In this document: piece after piece, positions 33,151-42,998 of the stretch | How positions within the stretch are numbered: the stretch's first letter is position 1 | Layout of the letters: every line of letters begins with the position of its first letter | NCBI GenBank assembly: GCA_965200615.1 | Contig: OZ241377.1 | Coordinates: forward strand, 2,542,001 to 2,606,000 | Direction: 5' to 3' | Source of the DNA: Bin5 sp965200615 | Lineage (GTDB): Bacteria; Chloroflexota; Anaerolineae; Caldilineales; Caldilineaceae | DNA length: 64,000 nt | Position numbers and translations under genes: made by a program | Notes under the pieces: generated by a model | The model's input: only the letters and a program-made list of their open reading frames with translations | What the model was told of the DNA's origin: nothing | The model's database searches: none

Positions 33151-34914
33151 TCAAGTCGGCTCCCAGTAGAGATGAAAAACTCTGCGGCTGCGAGGCGTTA
33201 TGCGTACGCTGTGAGCGATCTGGTGTCCTCCCACCCATACGACTCGCTCTCCATCGAACAGAATGGGCCACCCGGCGCGTAGGAAGCGTGGGACTTTGCG
33301 ATCGGTGAGGTAATCGGCCAGTGGCTTGCCATGTCCATCCATCCCAAGGGGCTCAAATCGCAGGCCCGCACGCGGCGTACCGAGTCTGAGCTGTTGAACC
33401 GTGTCGGCGTCGATGTACCCCTCCCAACTTGAGAGCCTGCGCTCGCCCGGCCTCGGTCGCGGTCCTGAGCTGTCAGTCGACTTCGCTGCCCATGCGAACG
33501 GCAGTTCCTGTCTGTCCACTTCCGCGCAGCGCAGCGTCCAGCGGTCAACGGTGATCTCCTCGGCAACTTTCAGTTCAACAGCCGGCAAGTTCGCCCGCCA
33601 AGTGTGGTCCAGATAAGGATGCTCGGGCGCAAAGGGCGTAGCGTCCCGATGGTGCAGGCTGAATGCGTTCTGGGTGCGGGTCAGCATTAGGTCGGCAAAC
33701 CAGCTGTAAGGGCCGCCAGAGCGGTCTTCCTCACAGAGTGCCAGGCGAAGGCGCTCTACGGCGTCGAAGCCAAGGCCAGTCAGAGGGCGCCCCAGCTCCC
33801 GCAGGGCCGCACGCACCGCTCCTCGCTGGTCGGCCGCGCTCAGATCGCGAAAGGCAAGCAGGTCGAAAACCTGCCGGCAGTGCGCTTCAGGCGACGCCCC
33901 CCCAGGTGTTGCCGGCGAAGTGTGACTTGAGAAGCTCCTGCCTTCACCCTCGTTTCCCCATCGTGTCGCGGCCAGAGCCTGCTGTGTGTAACGCTCTGAT
34001 CGCTGCGCCTCCGCGTCCATTATCGAAGCCGTTCGGCAAAGAGAAGCGACGATCTGTGGATTTATCTTCTTCAAAAGGGGCAAAACCTCATGTCGAATTC
34101 GATTGCGTACGAACGTACGGTCCTGATTGGATGGGTCTTCACGCCAAGGGATACTGTGCTCCCTGAGATATCGCATGATCTCTGAACGCGAAACGCCCAA
34201 CAATGGCCGGACAACACGCACGCCGGGAACGGGACGGTTCTGAAGGAGCAGCGGCGTCACAGCCCGCATCCCGGCCAGCCCGCGCATTCCGCTGCCTCGA
34301 ATCAGGTTCATCAGCACCGTTTCAGCCTGGTCATTTGCCGTATGGGCCACCGCGACGTCCACCACGCAGCCATCTGCCTGATAATCGGCAGCCACCTGGG
34401 CCAGAAACTGATAGCGCCAGCGGCGGGCGGACGCCTCCAGATTGCCACTTACGGTCAGCGTTTCGGGAGGCAATCTGTTCGTCTCGAAGGGTACGTTCCA
34501 GCGTTTGGCCATCTCGACCACAAAGGAAGCGTCTTCGCGGGAGTCGGGTCGAATACTGTGATCGAGATGGGCGACGACCAGATTGAGAGTCCAGACATCG
34601 CGCATGCGCGTGAGCAAGTGCAGAAGGGCCATACTATCTCCGCCGCCGCTGACTGCGACGACTACCGTTGTAGGACGGCCGCCGCACTGCGTTGACGTAG
34701 CGAAGAGACCCCCTCTTTCCCGCGTCTGCCGGACCAGCCCCAGCAATCGTTGGTCGTTATCCGACAGAGTGGCCCGAACAGGCCGGGTCTGACTAATGCC
34801 GGACTGCTCTCCACATTCCTGAGCCCCGGAAATAGGCCGCGGTTGAAACAAAAGATCAGCTCTCCTCTTCGACATGACCCGGAGTACTTTGCCGTGCAAT
34901 GGAAACCTGGACAT
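33151..34914 (-). CDS. tilS: tRNA(Ile)-lysidine synthase
   Basis: The 587-residue protein has the N-type ATP pyrophosphatase P-loop VAVSGGGDSMALLHLL near residue 90. HLDHSIRPDSREDA, HTANDQAETVLMNLIRGSG and REDPSNQDRTFVRNRIRHEVLP follow, then C-terminal TilS domains. It puts lysine on C34 of the AUA-reading tRNA-Ile. The first 50 residues are not conserved in the family; ATG at 34875 is an alternative start. It is divergent from mreB and heads the tilS-hpt group. Confidence 0.95.
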   Translation of the reverse strand: MSRFPLHGKVLRVMSKRRADLLFQPRPISGAQECGEQSGISQTRPVRATLSDNDQRLLGLVRQTRERGGLFATSTQCGGRPTTVVVAVSGGGDSMALLHLLTRMRDVWTLNLVVAHLDHSIRPDSREDASFVVEMAKRWNVPFETNRLPPETLTVSGNLEASARRWRYQFLAQVAADYQADGCVVDVAVAHTANDQAETVLMNLIRGSGMRGLAGMRAVTPLLLQNRPVPGVRVVRPLLGVSRSEIMRYLREHSIPWREDPSNQDRTFVRNRIRHEVLPLLKKINPQIVASLCRTASIMDAEAQRSERYTQQALAATRWGNEGEGRSFSSHTSPATPGGASPEAHCRQVFDLLAFRDLSAADQRGAVRAALRELGRPLTGLGFDAVERLRLALCEEDRSGGPYSWFADLMLTRTQNAFSLHHRDATPFAPEHPYLDHTWRANLPAVELKVAEEITVDRWTLRCAEVDRQELPFAWAAKSTDSSGPRPRPGERRLSSWEGYIDADTVQQLRLGTPRAGLRFEPLGMDGHGKPLADYLTDRKVPRFLRAGWPILFDGERVVWVGGHQIAHSVRITPRSRRVFHLYWEPT

Positions 34915-35048
34915 CAGGAAGTTTCATGCCTTCGACTCCTTCTGGATCCACCACATTAGGATAGCGGAAGGCGCCGCTCATTCGCAAGACGGAGCGACGC
35001 AATTGGGACTATAGTCATAGCATTTGTATTTTGTGTCAATTGTGCCTA

Positions 35049-35057
35049 TGGTATACT
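35049..35057 (+). promoter_or_regulatory. Extended -10 promoter before mreB
   Basis: TGGTATACT matches TGn-TATAAT, with TTTTGT 17 bp upstream of the hexamer. It would start transcription near 35064, in the divergent tilS-mreB gap. Confidence 0.45.
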
Positions 35058-35083
35058 TGAATCGTTAAAAGTACTTCAAAAAG

Positions 35084-35110
35084 ACAGTGGGCGCTCCCGT
35101 CGCCCATTGT
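35084..35110 (+). repeat. Hairpin in the mreB leader
   Basis: ACAGTGGGCG (35084-35093) pairs with CGCCCATTGT (35101-35110), with one wobble and a 7-base loop. It falls within the predicted 5' untranslated region, has no T-run and ends 36 bp before the GTG start. Confidence 0.5.
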
Positions 35111-35146
35111 TGATCTGTCCCTGCAAGAAATGGAGATGTCCCCGGA

Positions 35147-36217
35147 GTGGCGAACCCGTTAGACTGGCTGTTGGGTCTTTTTTCACTCGATATTGGCATA
35201 GACCTGGGCACAGCAAATACCCTGGTACATGTGAAAGGCCGGGGGGTCATCATTGACGAACCGTCGGTGGTAGCGATCGACAAGTCGTCGAAGCGGCGCA
35301 GTTCGGTTAAAGCAATCGGACAAGAGGCAAAAGAGATGGTTGGCCGCACGCCATCCCATATCGTGGCCGTGCGCCCTCTGCAGGACGGCGTCATCTCCGA
35401 TTTCAAGATAACGGAAGAGATGATCCATGCCTTCATTGGCAAGGTTCACGGCAACCGGGCCTTTGGTACGGCCCGCCCGCGCGTTGTGATCGGCATCCCT
35501 TCCGGCGTGACCGAAGTTGAAAAGCGCGCTGTACGAGATGCAACCGTCAGCGCCGGCGCGAGGGAAGCGGGCCTGGTCGAAGAGCCGATGGCGGCCGCAA
35601 TTGGCGCGGGGCTGCCGGTTACGGAGTCCATTGGCTCCATGATCGTAGACATCGGCGGTGGTACCACCGAAGTTGCGGTTATCTCCATGGGCGGAATCGT
35701 CGTTTCACGCTCGATCCGGGTTGCCGGAGACGAGATGAACGAAGATATCATCAATTACAGCCGTCAAAAGTACAACCTCTTGATCGGCGAACGTATGGCC
35801 GAGCGAGTCAAGATTGAAGTGGGATCAGCCTACCCACTTGAACATGAACGGACCATGATCATCCGAGGACGTAATCTGATCACGGGTCTGCCCGAGGCGA
35901 TTGAGATCAGTTCAGTGGAAATCAGGGAGGCTCTTACCGGCTCTGTCGAGGTCATTGTTGATGCGGTCAAAGATACCTTGGATGAAACGCCTCCCGAGCT
36001 CGTGGCAGACTTGATGGAGCACGGGATCGTACTCGCAGGCGGGGGCGCTCTTTTGCAGGGGCTGGCACAGCGCATTCAGGATGAAAACCGCATGCACGTC
36101 TATGTGGCCGACAATCCGCTCTCCTCCGTTGTGCTGGGGACGGGTATGATCCTGGAGAAACCGGAGCACTACGCCGAAACCCTGACAACAATGCAGCGTA
36201 AGAGCACGATTCGATAA
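35147..36217 (+). CDS. mreB: Rod-shape actin MreB
   Basis: The 356-residue protein starts at GTG and is full length. The actin-fold motifs are visible: phosphate 1 DIGIDLGTANTLV, phosphate 2 IVDIGGGTTEVAVIS and adenosine GIVLAGGGALLQGL. MreB filaments organise lateral wall synthesis. It is the first gene of a plus-strand block with mreC, mreD, mrdA, minC, minD and rodA. Confidence 0.97.
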   Translation: MANPLDWLLGLFSLDIGIDLGTANTLVHVKGRGVIIDEPSVVAIDKSSKRRSSVKAIGQEAKEMVGRTPSHIVAVRPLQDGVISDFKITEEMIHAFIGKVHGNRAFGTARPRVVIGIPSGVTEVEKRAVRDATVSAGAREAGLVEEPMAAAIGAGLPVTESIGSMIVDIGGGTTEVAVISMGGIVVSRSIRVAGDEMNEDIINYSRQKYNLLIGERMAERVKIEVGSAYPLEHERTMIIRGRNLITGLPEAIEISSVEIREALTGSVEVIVDAVKDTLDETPPELVADLMEHGIVLAGGGALLQGLAQRIQDENRMHVYVADNPLSSVVLGTGMILEKPEHYAETLTTMQRKSTIR

Positions 36218-36275
36218 TTCCCGGCTCGTGTAGGCAAGTCCAGTGCGCCCCCTTTAGATTTGCATCGAAACGCCT

Positions 36276-37178
36276 ATGCGTAACAGTGATCAACGCGGCT
36301 GGATCAGTGTCAACTTTGGGCTCAAGCTTGTTATCCTCACTCTGACGGCCGTACTGCTGTTGGCTTTGCAGCAGACCGGCCGCCTGGGGACGGTGGAAGG
36401 ACTGGTCACGATGGTAACCGCGCCAGGCCAGTCCGGGTTGTCGACTTTGACCAACCGCCTCTCCAGGTCCCTGACAGATCTGCGTAACTATCGCTCTCTC
36501 CAACGGCGCTTAACTGAATTAGAACGAATCGTTGAAAGCCTGAGCGTTGAAAACCTTCGTTTGCAGGAAGTGGAGCGGGAAAATCAACGCTTGCGGGAAC
36601 TCCTGGAATTCGCCGAAACCAGGCCCAGCTTCGAATTGCAAGGTGGGCAGATTATCGCCAGAGTAATTGGGAAGAACGCTACCAATTTCCTGAACGTGGC
36701 AATGATCGATCTCGGGTCCCGGCACGGCATCAGAGTTGGGATGCCGGTGGTGAATGAGCAGGGCCTGGTGGGCCGCATCAGCGACGTAACGGCAACAACC
36801 TCTAAGGTGTTGCTCATCACCGATCCGACCAGCACCGTCAACGCCATTTTGCAGGCGAGCCGGTTGACCGGGGTCATCAGTGGTGAGCCCGGCTCCCATC
36901 CGGTTATCGGATTCCTTCCCCAGGGCACGGAAATCGGAGTAGGGGAGGTGGTTCTTACCTCTGGAATGGGTGGCAAATTCCCCAAAGGGATTCATATCGG
37001 ACAGGTTGTCGAGGTGTGGCAGCGGGACGTAAACGTCTTTCAAGAGGCCGTAGTAAGGCCGACGGTGAACTTCGGCCAGCTCGAGGAGGTGATGGTCGTT
37101 ACGAACTTCGACCCCTCTGAGTTTGTTCCTCTGCTGGACAGATGGCCGGAGCCGCAAGGAGAGACGAGTGACGAGTGA
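36276..37178 (+). CDS. mreC: Rod-shape protein MreC
   Basis: The 300-residue protein has one N-terminal transmembrane helix (about 13-32), then a coiled coil (LTELERIVESLSVENLRLQEV..). The MreC beta domain follows, with GMPVVNEQGLVGRI, LITDPTSTVNA and VLTSGMGGKFPKGIHIGQV. It links MreB to the wall synthases outside the membrane. Its last 11 bp overlap mreD. Confidence 0.95.
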   Translation: MRNSDQRGWISVNFGLKLVILTLTAVLLLALQQTGRLGTVEGLVTMVTAPGQSGLSTLTNRLSRSLTDLRNYRSLQRRLTELERIVESLSVENLRLQEVERENQRLRELLEFAETRPSFELQGGQIIARVIGKNATNFLNVAMIDLGSRHGIRVGMPVVNEQGLVGRISDVTATTSKVLLITDPTSTVNAILQASRLTGVISGEPGSHPVIGFLPQGTEIGVGEVVLTSGMGGKFPKGIHIGQVVEVWQRDVNVFQEAVVRPTVNFGQLEEVMVVTNFDPSEFVPLLDRWPEPQGETSDE

Positions 37179-37722
37179 AGGGCATCGTCTCGGGCCCAGG
37201 GGATTCTCTTCTTCGTTCTCTCCATCCACCCTGGGCGGCTCCTGGCTCATCGTCCCGATATTGGGCGCAGCGGTCGTCCTTCAGGTCGTCGTTGTCCCCA
37301 AATTGGAAGTCAGAGGCGTCTACCCGGATCTGATCCTGTTACTGGTGATTGCCAGATCACTCATTGCGGGAGGACGGAGCGCAGTAATGTGGGGATTCAC
37401 TGGTGGGCTGTGGATGGATGTACTAAGCGGAGGAGCAATCGGCGCTTCAAGTTTGGCCTTGATGGCAACCGCCTTGATGACCGGAATCGGCCACAACGCG
37501 ATTTTCCGCCGCAACTCCTTCGTACCATTTGTCGCGGCGCTGTCGGGCAGTCTTGTCTTTTCGCTGATTTATCTGGCCATCCTGGCCGGCGTCGGCTACC
37601 GGTTCCCTCTCGGTCCACTGGTGGCCAATCTGATTGTCCCGGCTACCCTATACAACGGCGCCGTGATGTTCCTGGCGACACCTGTCTTGAATCGTATGCC
37701 CGAAAAGGCGAACTATCCGTAG
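37168..37722 (+). CDS. mreD: Rod-shape membrane protein MreD
   Basis: GTG at 37168 is chosen because AGGAG lies six bases before it; the open frame extends further into mreC. The 184-residue protein has about five transmembrane helices and the typical VYPDLILLLVIARSLIAGGRSAVMWGFTGGLWMDVLSG segment. It completes the MreBCD set. Confidence 0.9.
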   Translation: MTSEGHRLGPRGFSSSFSPSTLGGSWLIVPILGAAVVLQVVVVPKLEVRGVYPDLILLLVIARSLIAGGRSAVMWGFTGGLWMDVLSGGAIGASSLALMATALMTGIGHNAIFRRNSFVPFVAALSGSLVFSLIYLAILAGVGYRFPLGPLVANLIVPATLYNGAVMFLATPVLNRMPEKANYP

Positions 37723-37783
37723 TTCCCGGAATTCGGTTACCGCCAGGCTGATAAAGTGAAAGGTCTGGCTGAAAAAGACTCCC

Positions 37784-39934
37784 ATGGACGAACGCGCAAC
37801 TCGTACCGCGACAGCAACTTCCATACTAGTTCGCCTGACGCTGGCGGCGACCTTTCTCGTCTTCTGTTTTCGTCTGTATTCGCTGCAGATCGTTAGCGGC
37901 GCATCATATCAGGAACAGGCGGACGTCAACAGATTGAGAGAGATCGATACCTACGCGCCGCGCGGCGTCATCTACGATCGAAACGGCGAGATCCTTGCAC
38001 GCAATCGCCCCAGCTTTGTCATTGCCGTTATACCGGCCGACCTGCCTCCGGATGACCTCAGTACGGAAATCGATGAACGGCGTATCGCGCTCGAAAGGCT
38101 GCTGGCGGTTCTGGAGGCACATACGGATCCCGAAATGGCGATACGCATTGCCGAAGTGATGTTTCTGCACTTGGGCCGTGAAGACTTTAAAAATACGGTC
38201 GAGTCCGCGGGCTTCAGCCTTTCATTCCATCTCATTGACCTGGAAGTCATAAGACTGAACGATGAGGGAGACGAAGTCATCGCGGAAGTGCCGACTCTGA
38301 TTCCGGATCTCTCCGAGCCGCTCCCCATCGGCGGGTTATTGGCGCTCTTGGAGCGTGCCGTAGCTCACGGAAGGCAGGGCAGCTCCTACAAACCGATTTC
38401 CGTTCTGGAGCTTGTAGATCGCGAGCAGGCTTTTCAGGTGGCGGAGGAAACATACCAGCTGCGCGGCGTCCATGTGTTGCAGCAACCTGTGCGGGAGTAT
38501 CCCTACCGCGAACTGGCAGGCCACGTGCTGGGTTTTCTGGGGCCGATCCCTAAACTGGCTGCCGACAAGTACAGGGACAGGGGATATGAAGACCCGAACG
38601 AACCGGTCGGCCTGAACGGACTGGAGTATACCTACCAGGACTCCCTTCGCGGTCTGCCGGGCAGAAGGCTTGTCGAAGTGGACATTCTGGGTCGGGAAAG
38701 CCGTACTGTCAACATCGTCCGGGAGCCCGAACCCGGGCTGAATCTGAATCTGAGCCTGGATATCCGTTTGCAGGAAGTAATGCACAATGCCCTCGCGCGT
38801 CAACTTGAAGAAACTGGCGCGCCGCACGGAGTTGCGCTGGCTATGGACCCGCGCAATGGGGCGATGTTGGGCCTGGTCAGTCTGCCCAGCTATGACAATA
38901 ATATCTTCTCCGAGGGGCTGGGTGAGGAATATCAGGCCTTGGAAGTGGAAGATGACACGCGGCGTCCACTTTACAACTATGCCATCGGTGGACTTTACCC
39001 TCCCGGCTCAACTTTCAAGCTTGTCTCAGCCACAGCTGCTCTCGCAGAGAACGTAATTACACCGTATACGACACTTGTAGATTGGGGGCCGATCTACCTT
39101 CCAAACTACTTTTACCCCGACGATCCTACCCAAGCCCAGGAATTCGTGAGCTGGAATCATAAGCTCAACATTTTGCACGGCACTATGACCATTGTCGAAG
39201 GGCTCGGCCTTTCCAATGACATATTCTTCTACTATCTGGGAGGCGGATACCCGGACCGCATGGTGGGGCTCGGGAGCGAACGCCTTGCCAAATGGATGCG
39301 GCTTTTTGGCTACGGTGAAATCACTGGAGTCGACCTGCCCGGAGAAGTCCGGGCGTTCGTTCCGGACGAACAGTGGAAGAGGCTGACGCAAGCTGAATCG
39401 TGGACAACCGGTGACAGCTACAATATGGCCATCGGTCAGGGCGATGTATTGGGTACGCCGATGCAGGTTCTGGTCAGCACTGCCGCCGTTGCCAACGGCG
39501 GCTACCTGGTCAAGCCGCAGTTTGTGCAGGAAAAAGTGGATACGCAGAATAACGTGCAGTGGCAATACGAACCGGTATTGGGGAAGCGGCTGCCAGTAGA
39601 CCCGGGCCTGCTTGACTTCGTTCAGAAAGGGATGTGGCATGCGGTCAATGGAAACTATGGGACCTCACCCAATAGTCGCGTCGAAGGGATAACTGTCGCC
39701 GGCAAGACGGGCACGGCAGAGTTTTGCGCCTATGACCCGGAGATCCAGGACTGTACCGATCGAGACCATGAAGGGAATCTTCCCTTCCATGCCTGGTACA
39801 CCGCCTACGCTCCCTATGAAGACCCTGAAATCGTTGTCACAGTTTTTGTCTACTCAGGAGGAGAAGGGTCGGCCGTAGCCATCCCTGTCGCTCAAGAGAC
39901 TCTTCACGCCTGGTTTCACGATTTGCGCCCTTAG
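37784..39934 (+). CDS. mrdA: Penicillin-binding protein 2 (elongasome transpeptidase)
   Basis: The 716-residue class B PBP has an N-terminal membrane anchor (about 14-35), a dimerisation/pedestal region with RGVIYDRNG, and a transpeptidase domain. Its active serine is Ser409 in GSTFK (Lys412), its second motif is SND (Ser477), and its third is Lys641-Thr-Gly. It cross-links peptidoglycan during elongation with RodA, whose gene is three genes downstream. Confidence 0.95.
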   Translation: MDERATRTATATSILVRLTLAATFLVFCFRLYSLQIVSGASYQEQADVNRLREIDTYAPRGVIYDRNGEILARNRPSFVIAVIPADLPPDDLSTEIDERRIALERLLAVLEAHTDPEMAIRIAEVMFLHLGREDFKNTVESAGFSLSFHLIDLEVIRLNDEGDEVIAEVPTLIPDLSEPLPIGGLLALLERAVAHGRQGSSYKPISVLELVDREQAFQVAEETYQLRGVHVLQQPVREYPYRELAGHVLGFLGPIPKLAADKYRDRGYEDPNEPVGLNGLEYTYQDSLRGLPGRRLVEVDILGRESRTVNIVREPEPGLNLNLSLDIRLQEVMHNALARQLEETGAPHGVALAMDPRNGAMLGLVSLPSYDNNIFSEGLGEEYQALEVEDDTRRPLYNYAIGGLYPPGSTFKLVSATAALAENVITPYTTLVDWGPIYLPNYFYPDDPTQAQEFVSWNHKLNILHGTMTIVEGLGLSNDIFFYYLGGGYPDRMVGLGSERLAKWMRLFGYGEITGVDLPGEVRAFVPDEQWKRLTQAESWTTGDSYNMAIGQGDVLGTPMQVLVSTAAVANGGYLVKPQFVQEKVDTQNNVQWQYEPVLGKRLPVDPGLLDFVQKGMWHAVNGNYGTSPNSRVEGITVAGKTGTAEFCAYDPEIQDCTDRDHEGNLPFHAWYTAYAPYEDPEIVVTVFVYSGGEGSAVAIPVAQETLHAWFHDLRP

Positions 39935-40050
39935 CTCAACCGTCGATTTTGACACTGTCGCTGCGCACTACGACTTTCTGCTTCAGTTTCCGCCATTTGG
40001 TTTATATTGTTCCCCGCGACCGATTATCAAGTAATGCCTGCAAGGAACGA

Positions 40051-40992
40051 ATGAGTACTCACAGCTTTCCCCCGGCGCAGGGCAGGCCGGACGTACGTAT
40101 CAAAGGCCGTGGAGGCTATACCGTCGTCGACGTAGCAGACGACAAGGGCGGGTGGCTGGAGGTCGTTGACTTTCTTGCCAGTCATATTTCGCAGGCTGAC
40201 GGTTTTTTCCGAGACGAGCGAATGTCACTGTCAATTGGCGACAGGGATGTTAGCGCAGATGATCTTCAGGAAGTCAACGAAGTGTTGGAAGAACAGAACA
40301 TCGTATTGGTGTCTCTGCACACAGGCAATAGCGACTCTTTTCGGGTTGCAAAGCAGCTGGGTCTGGATGTCGTCTGGGAAGGAGACACGCCGCAGCCGGT
40401 AGTCAGATTGGAACGCGGGCAGGAAAGACTCGGAGATCGCTTTCTGTCCGACGCGGCTCGCACGGTCAACCCGGGCTCACCCCGGAAAGACGGTGGCCTA
40501 CCGCCTGCAAACGATTTTCACGCGCGGCCGTTCGCCTCTCTGCCTGAAGATCCGGTCGTGACGGAGACGGAAGGTGAACAGGCTGCGGTTACGCCTTGGG
40601 AAGACGCGCTTGGCGCACATTCGGCTCCTCCCCCTTACATTTACCGAGGCAATTTGCGTTCCGGCCAGGCGGTGCGTCACGCCGGAACCGTCGTCATATT
40701 AGGAGATGTCAACCCTGGTGCGCAAGTTATCAGCGGCGGCGATGTGCTGGTGTGGGGGCGCCTGCGAGGAACGGCGCACGCGGGCGCCATGGGGGACGCG
40801 CGTGCAATCGTAGCCGCGTTGGATTTTGAACCGGTGCAGATGAGGATCGCCCGGCACATTGCCATGACGCCAAAGGGTGCATCCAACAATCCCGGCTACT
40901 GGTTCTGGAAGCGAGAGAGCAGCGGCAAGCCCGAAGTGGCCAGAGTTATCGACAATCAGATAATCGTGGATCCCTGGGATGCAAACAGGTGA
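40051..40992 (+). CDS. minC: Septum-site inhibitor MinC
   Basis: ATG at 40051 follows AAGGAAC. The 313-residue protein has an N-terminal MinC domain and a variable linker of about 80 residues. The C-terminal beta-helix has VRHAGTVVILGDVNPGAQVISGGDVLVWGRLRGTAHAGA, the part that binds MinD. MinC blocks FtsZ ring assembly away from midcell. It overlaps minD by 14 bp. The linker is longer than usual. Confidence 0.93.
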   Translation: MSTHSFPPAQGRPDVRIKGRGGYTVVDVADDKGGWLEVVDFLASHISQADGFFRDERMSLSIGDRDVSADDLQEVNEVLEEQNIVLVSLHTGNSDSFRVAKQLGLDVVWEGDTPQPVVRLERGQERLGDRFLSDAARTVNPGSPRKDGGLPPANDFHARPFASLPEDPVVTETEGEQAAVTPWEDALGAHSAPPPYIYRGNLRSGQAVRHAGTVVILGDVNPGAQVISGGDVLVWGRLRGTAHAGAMGDARAIVAALDFEPVQMRIARHIAMTPKGASNNPGYWFWKRESSGKPEVARVIDNQIIVDPWDANR

Positions 40993-41848
40993 AACAGTGA
41001 GCGGCGACTTTTCGCCCGCCGCCCATGCAACCACGGAACATCTCGGGTCCGAAGCGGACGGCGGCCTCGTTCTCACATTGACTTCCGGCAAAGGAGGCGT
41101 GGGAAAGACGACAACCACCGCCAATCTGGGTACAGCTCTGGCGATGGCAGGTCAACGAGTAATTGTTGTTGATGCTGACATTGGACTGAGAAACCTGGAC
41201 ATTGTCATGGGGCTGGAAAGCAGGGTCGTCTACAATCTGGTTGACGTAATTGAAGGGCGCTGCTCACTACATGAAGCCCTTGTGCGCGACAAGCGCGTGG
41301 ACGAACTGTACCTCTTGCCAAGTTCCCAGACTCGTGATAAGACCGCCGTCGCGCCCGATCAGATGATGACCCTCTGCCAGGAGCTGCGAACTATAGCAGA
41401 TTTTGTCCTGGTGGACTCTCCCGCTGGCATTGAATTGGGTTTCCAAAACGCGATCGCCGCGGCTTCAGAGGTGATCATCGTAACGACACCGGAAGTCAGT
41501 GCGTTGCGGGACGCGGATAAGGTCATCTACCTGCTCGAGAGAGACTTGGACACACAAGCCCGACTCATCATCAATCGGTACAATCCCCGTCTGGTGCGCA
41601 GGAAAGAGATGATCTCACGTAATGACATCTTGAGTATCCTTAGCATAGACCTTCTGGGAATCGTACCCGAGAACGAACAGATCACCGTTTCCGCAAACAA
41701 GGGCTGGCCTGTTGCCCTGGAACGGAAAAGGTATGTCAGCCGCGCCTACCACAATATTGCCCAGCGACTGCTGGGATACAGTGTCCCGCTGATCCACTTC
41801 CAGGAAATCAGCTGGCCGGAGCGCCTCAGGCGTCTATTTGGCTTGTAG
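40979..41848 (+). CDS. minD: Septum-site ATPase MinD
   Basis: The 289-residue ParA/MinD ATPase has the deviant Walker A SGKGGVGKTTTTANLG. DADIGLRNLDIVMGLE, SPAGIE and a C-terminal amphipathic helix (ERLRRLFGL) that should bind membrane follow. The first 30 residues precede the normal start of the family; GTG at 40997 is an alternative. No minE follows; rodA does. Confidence 0.95.
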   Translation: MQTGETVSGDFSPAAHATTEHLGSEADGGLVLTLTSGKGGVGKTTTTANLGTALAMAGQRVIVVDADIGLRNLDIVMGLESRVVYNLVDVIEGRCSLHEALVRDKRVDELYLLPSSQTRDKTAVAPDQMMTLCQELRTIADFVLVDSPAGIELGFQNAIAAASEVIIVTTPEVSALRDADKVIYLLERDLDTQARLIINRYNPRLVRRKEMISRNDILSILSIDLLGIVPENEQITVSANKGWPVALERKRYVSRAYHNIAQRLLGYSVPLIHFQEISWPERLRRLFGL

Positions 41849-41870
41849 CAGGCCGCGAACCGAACAACCG

Positions 41871-42950
41871 ATGATCAGACACTTCGACAGACCTCTCTTC
41901 TTTGCCGTGCTACTCCTTTGTGGCATCGGCATTGCCATGACTTATAGCGCCACAGTCACGGACATTGTCTTGGCCGACTATTGGCAGAGACAGCTTGTCT
42001 TCACCATTTTGGGCGCGATTGCGCTGGTGGTCGCCGCGCTCTTCGACTACCGGCATCTGGAACTGCTGGCCCAACCGAGCTATTTCGTGCTGCTGGCCTC
42101 GCTGGTGGCAGTCTACTTCGTCGGCGAAGTCAAGAACGGGGCCCAGCGCTGGCTGAACCTGGGTATCGATGTACAGCCTACCGAGGCCGGTAAATTCCTG
42201 CTCATCATTTTTTTCGCGTGGTACCTCAGTCGTTTCCAGGACCGTATTCGCAGGCTCCCTTTTTTGTTAGGCGCCGTTATTCTTTTGCTCTTTCCACTCG
42301 TGTTGGTATACGTCCAACCGGATCTGGGAATGACAGTTACATTGGCGTTCATCAGCGGCACGTTGATACTTATCAACGGCGTCCGGTTGACGCACATCTT
42401 CCTGGGCGTTGCGGCCACGGCGGCTGCTTGGCCGCTCTTGAGGGGAACCCTGCAGGACTACATGCTGAGACGGATTGAGGTCTTCCTCGATCCGGACTCT
42501 AACCTCGGCGCAGCGTTTAGCGTACAACAGGCGTTGATCAGCATCGGCAACGGCGGATGGCTCGGGATGGGTTGGAGCGAGGGAACACAGACTCAACTGC
42601 GCTTTCTGCGCGTCCGGCATACAGATTTCATTTTCAGCGTCATCGCCGAAGAACTGGGCTTTGTTGGCGCCGTCCTGATTCTGTTGTTGCTGTTTTTTGT
42701 TATCTGGCGGCTGGTGCGTATTGCCGACCTGGCCCAGGACCAGTTCGGCAGACTCATCACCGTGGGTGTTGCCGCGCTGATCTTTTTCCAGACCTTCGTC
42801 AACGTCGGTATGAATCTGGCAATTCTGCCGGTTACAGGCATGACATTGCCATTTCTGAGCTACGGAGGCAGCAGTCTCGTCTCGATGATGGTAGCAGTGG
42901 GGTTGGCGCAAAGCGTCGTCATGCGCCATCGAAAGGTGGATTTTTCGTAA
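41871..42950 (+). CDS. rodA: SEDS peptidoglycan glycosyltransferase RodA
   Basis: The 359-residue protein has ten predicted membrane helices and SEDS motifs: NGAQRWLNLG, VYVQPDLGMTVT, and the C-terminal LPVTGMTLPFLSYGGSSLVS. RodA polymerises glycan strands together with PBP2, encoded upstream. ATG at 41871 lacks a strong ribosome site. It is the last gene of the mre-min block and ends convergent with nuoN. Confidence 0.94.
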   Translation: MIRHFDRPLFFAVLLLCGIGIAMTYSATVTDIVLADYWQRQLVFTILGAIALVVAALFDYRHLELLAQPSYFVLLASLVAVYFVGEVKNGAQRWLNLGIDVQPTEAGKFLLIIFFAWYLSRFQDRIRRLPFLLGAVILLLFPLVLVYVQPDLGMTVTLAFISGTLILINGVRLTHIFLGVAATAAAWPLLRGTLQDYMLRRIEVFLDPDSNLGAAFSVQQALISIGNGGWLGMGWSEGTQTQLRFLRVRHTDFIFSVIAEELGFVGAVLILLLLFFVIWRLVRIADLAQDQFGRLITVGVAALIFFQTFVNVGMNLAILPVTGMTLPFLSYGGSSLVSMMVAVGLAQSVVMRHRKVDFS

Positions 42951-42998
42951 CTGTAGAACGCTAAGCCAGCAGGTCGACGCAGGGAGGCCGGCCGCTGG

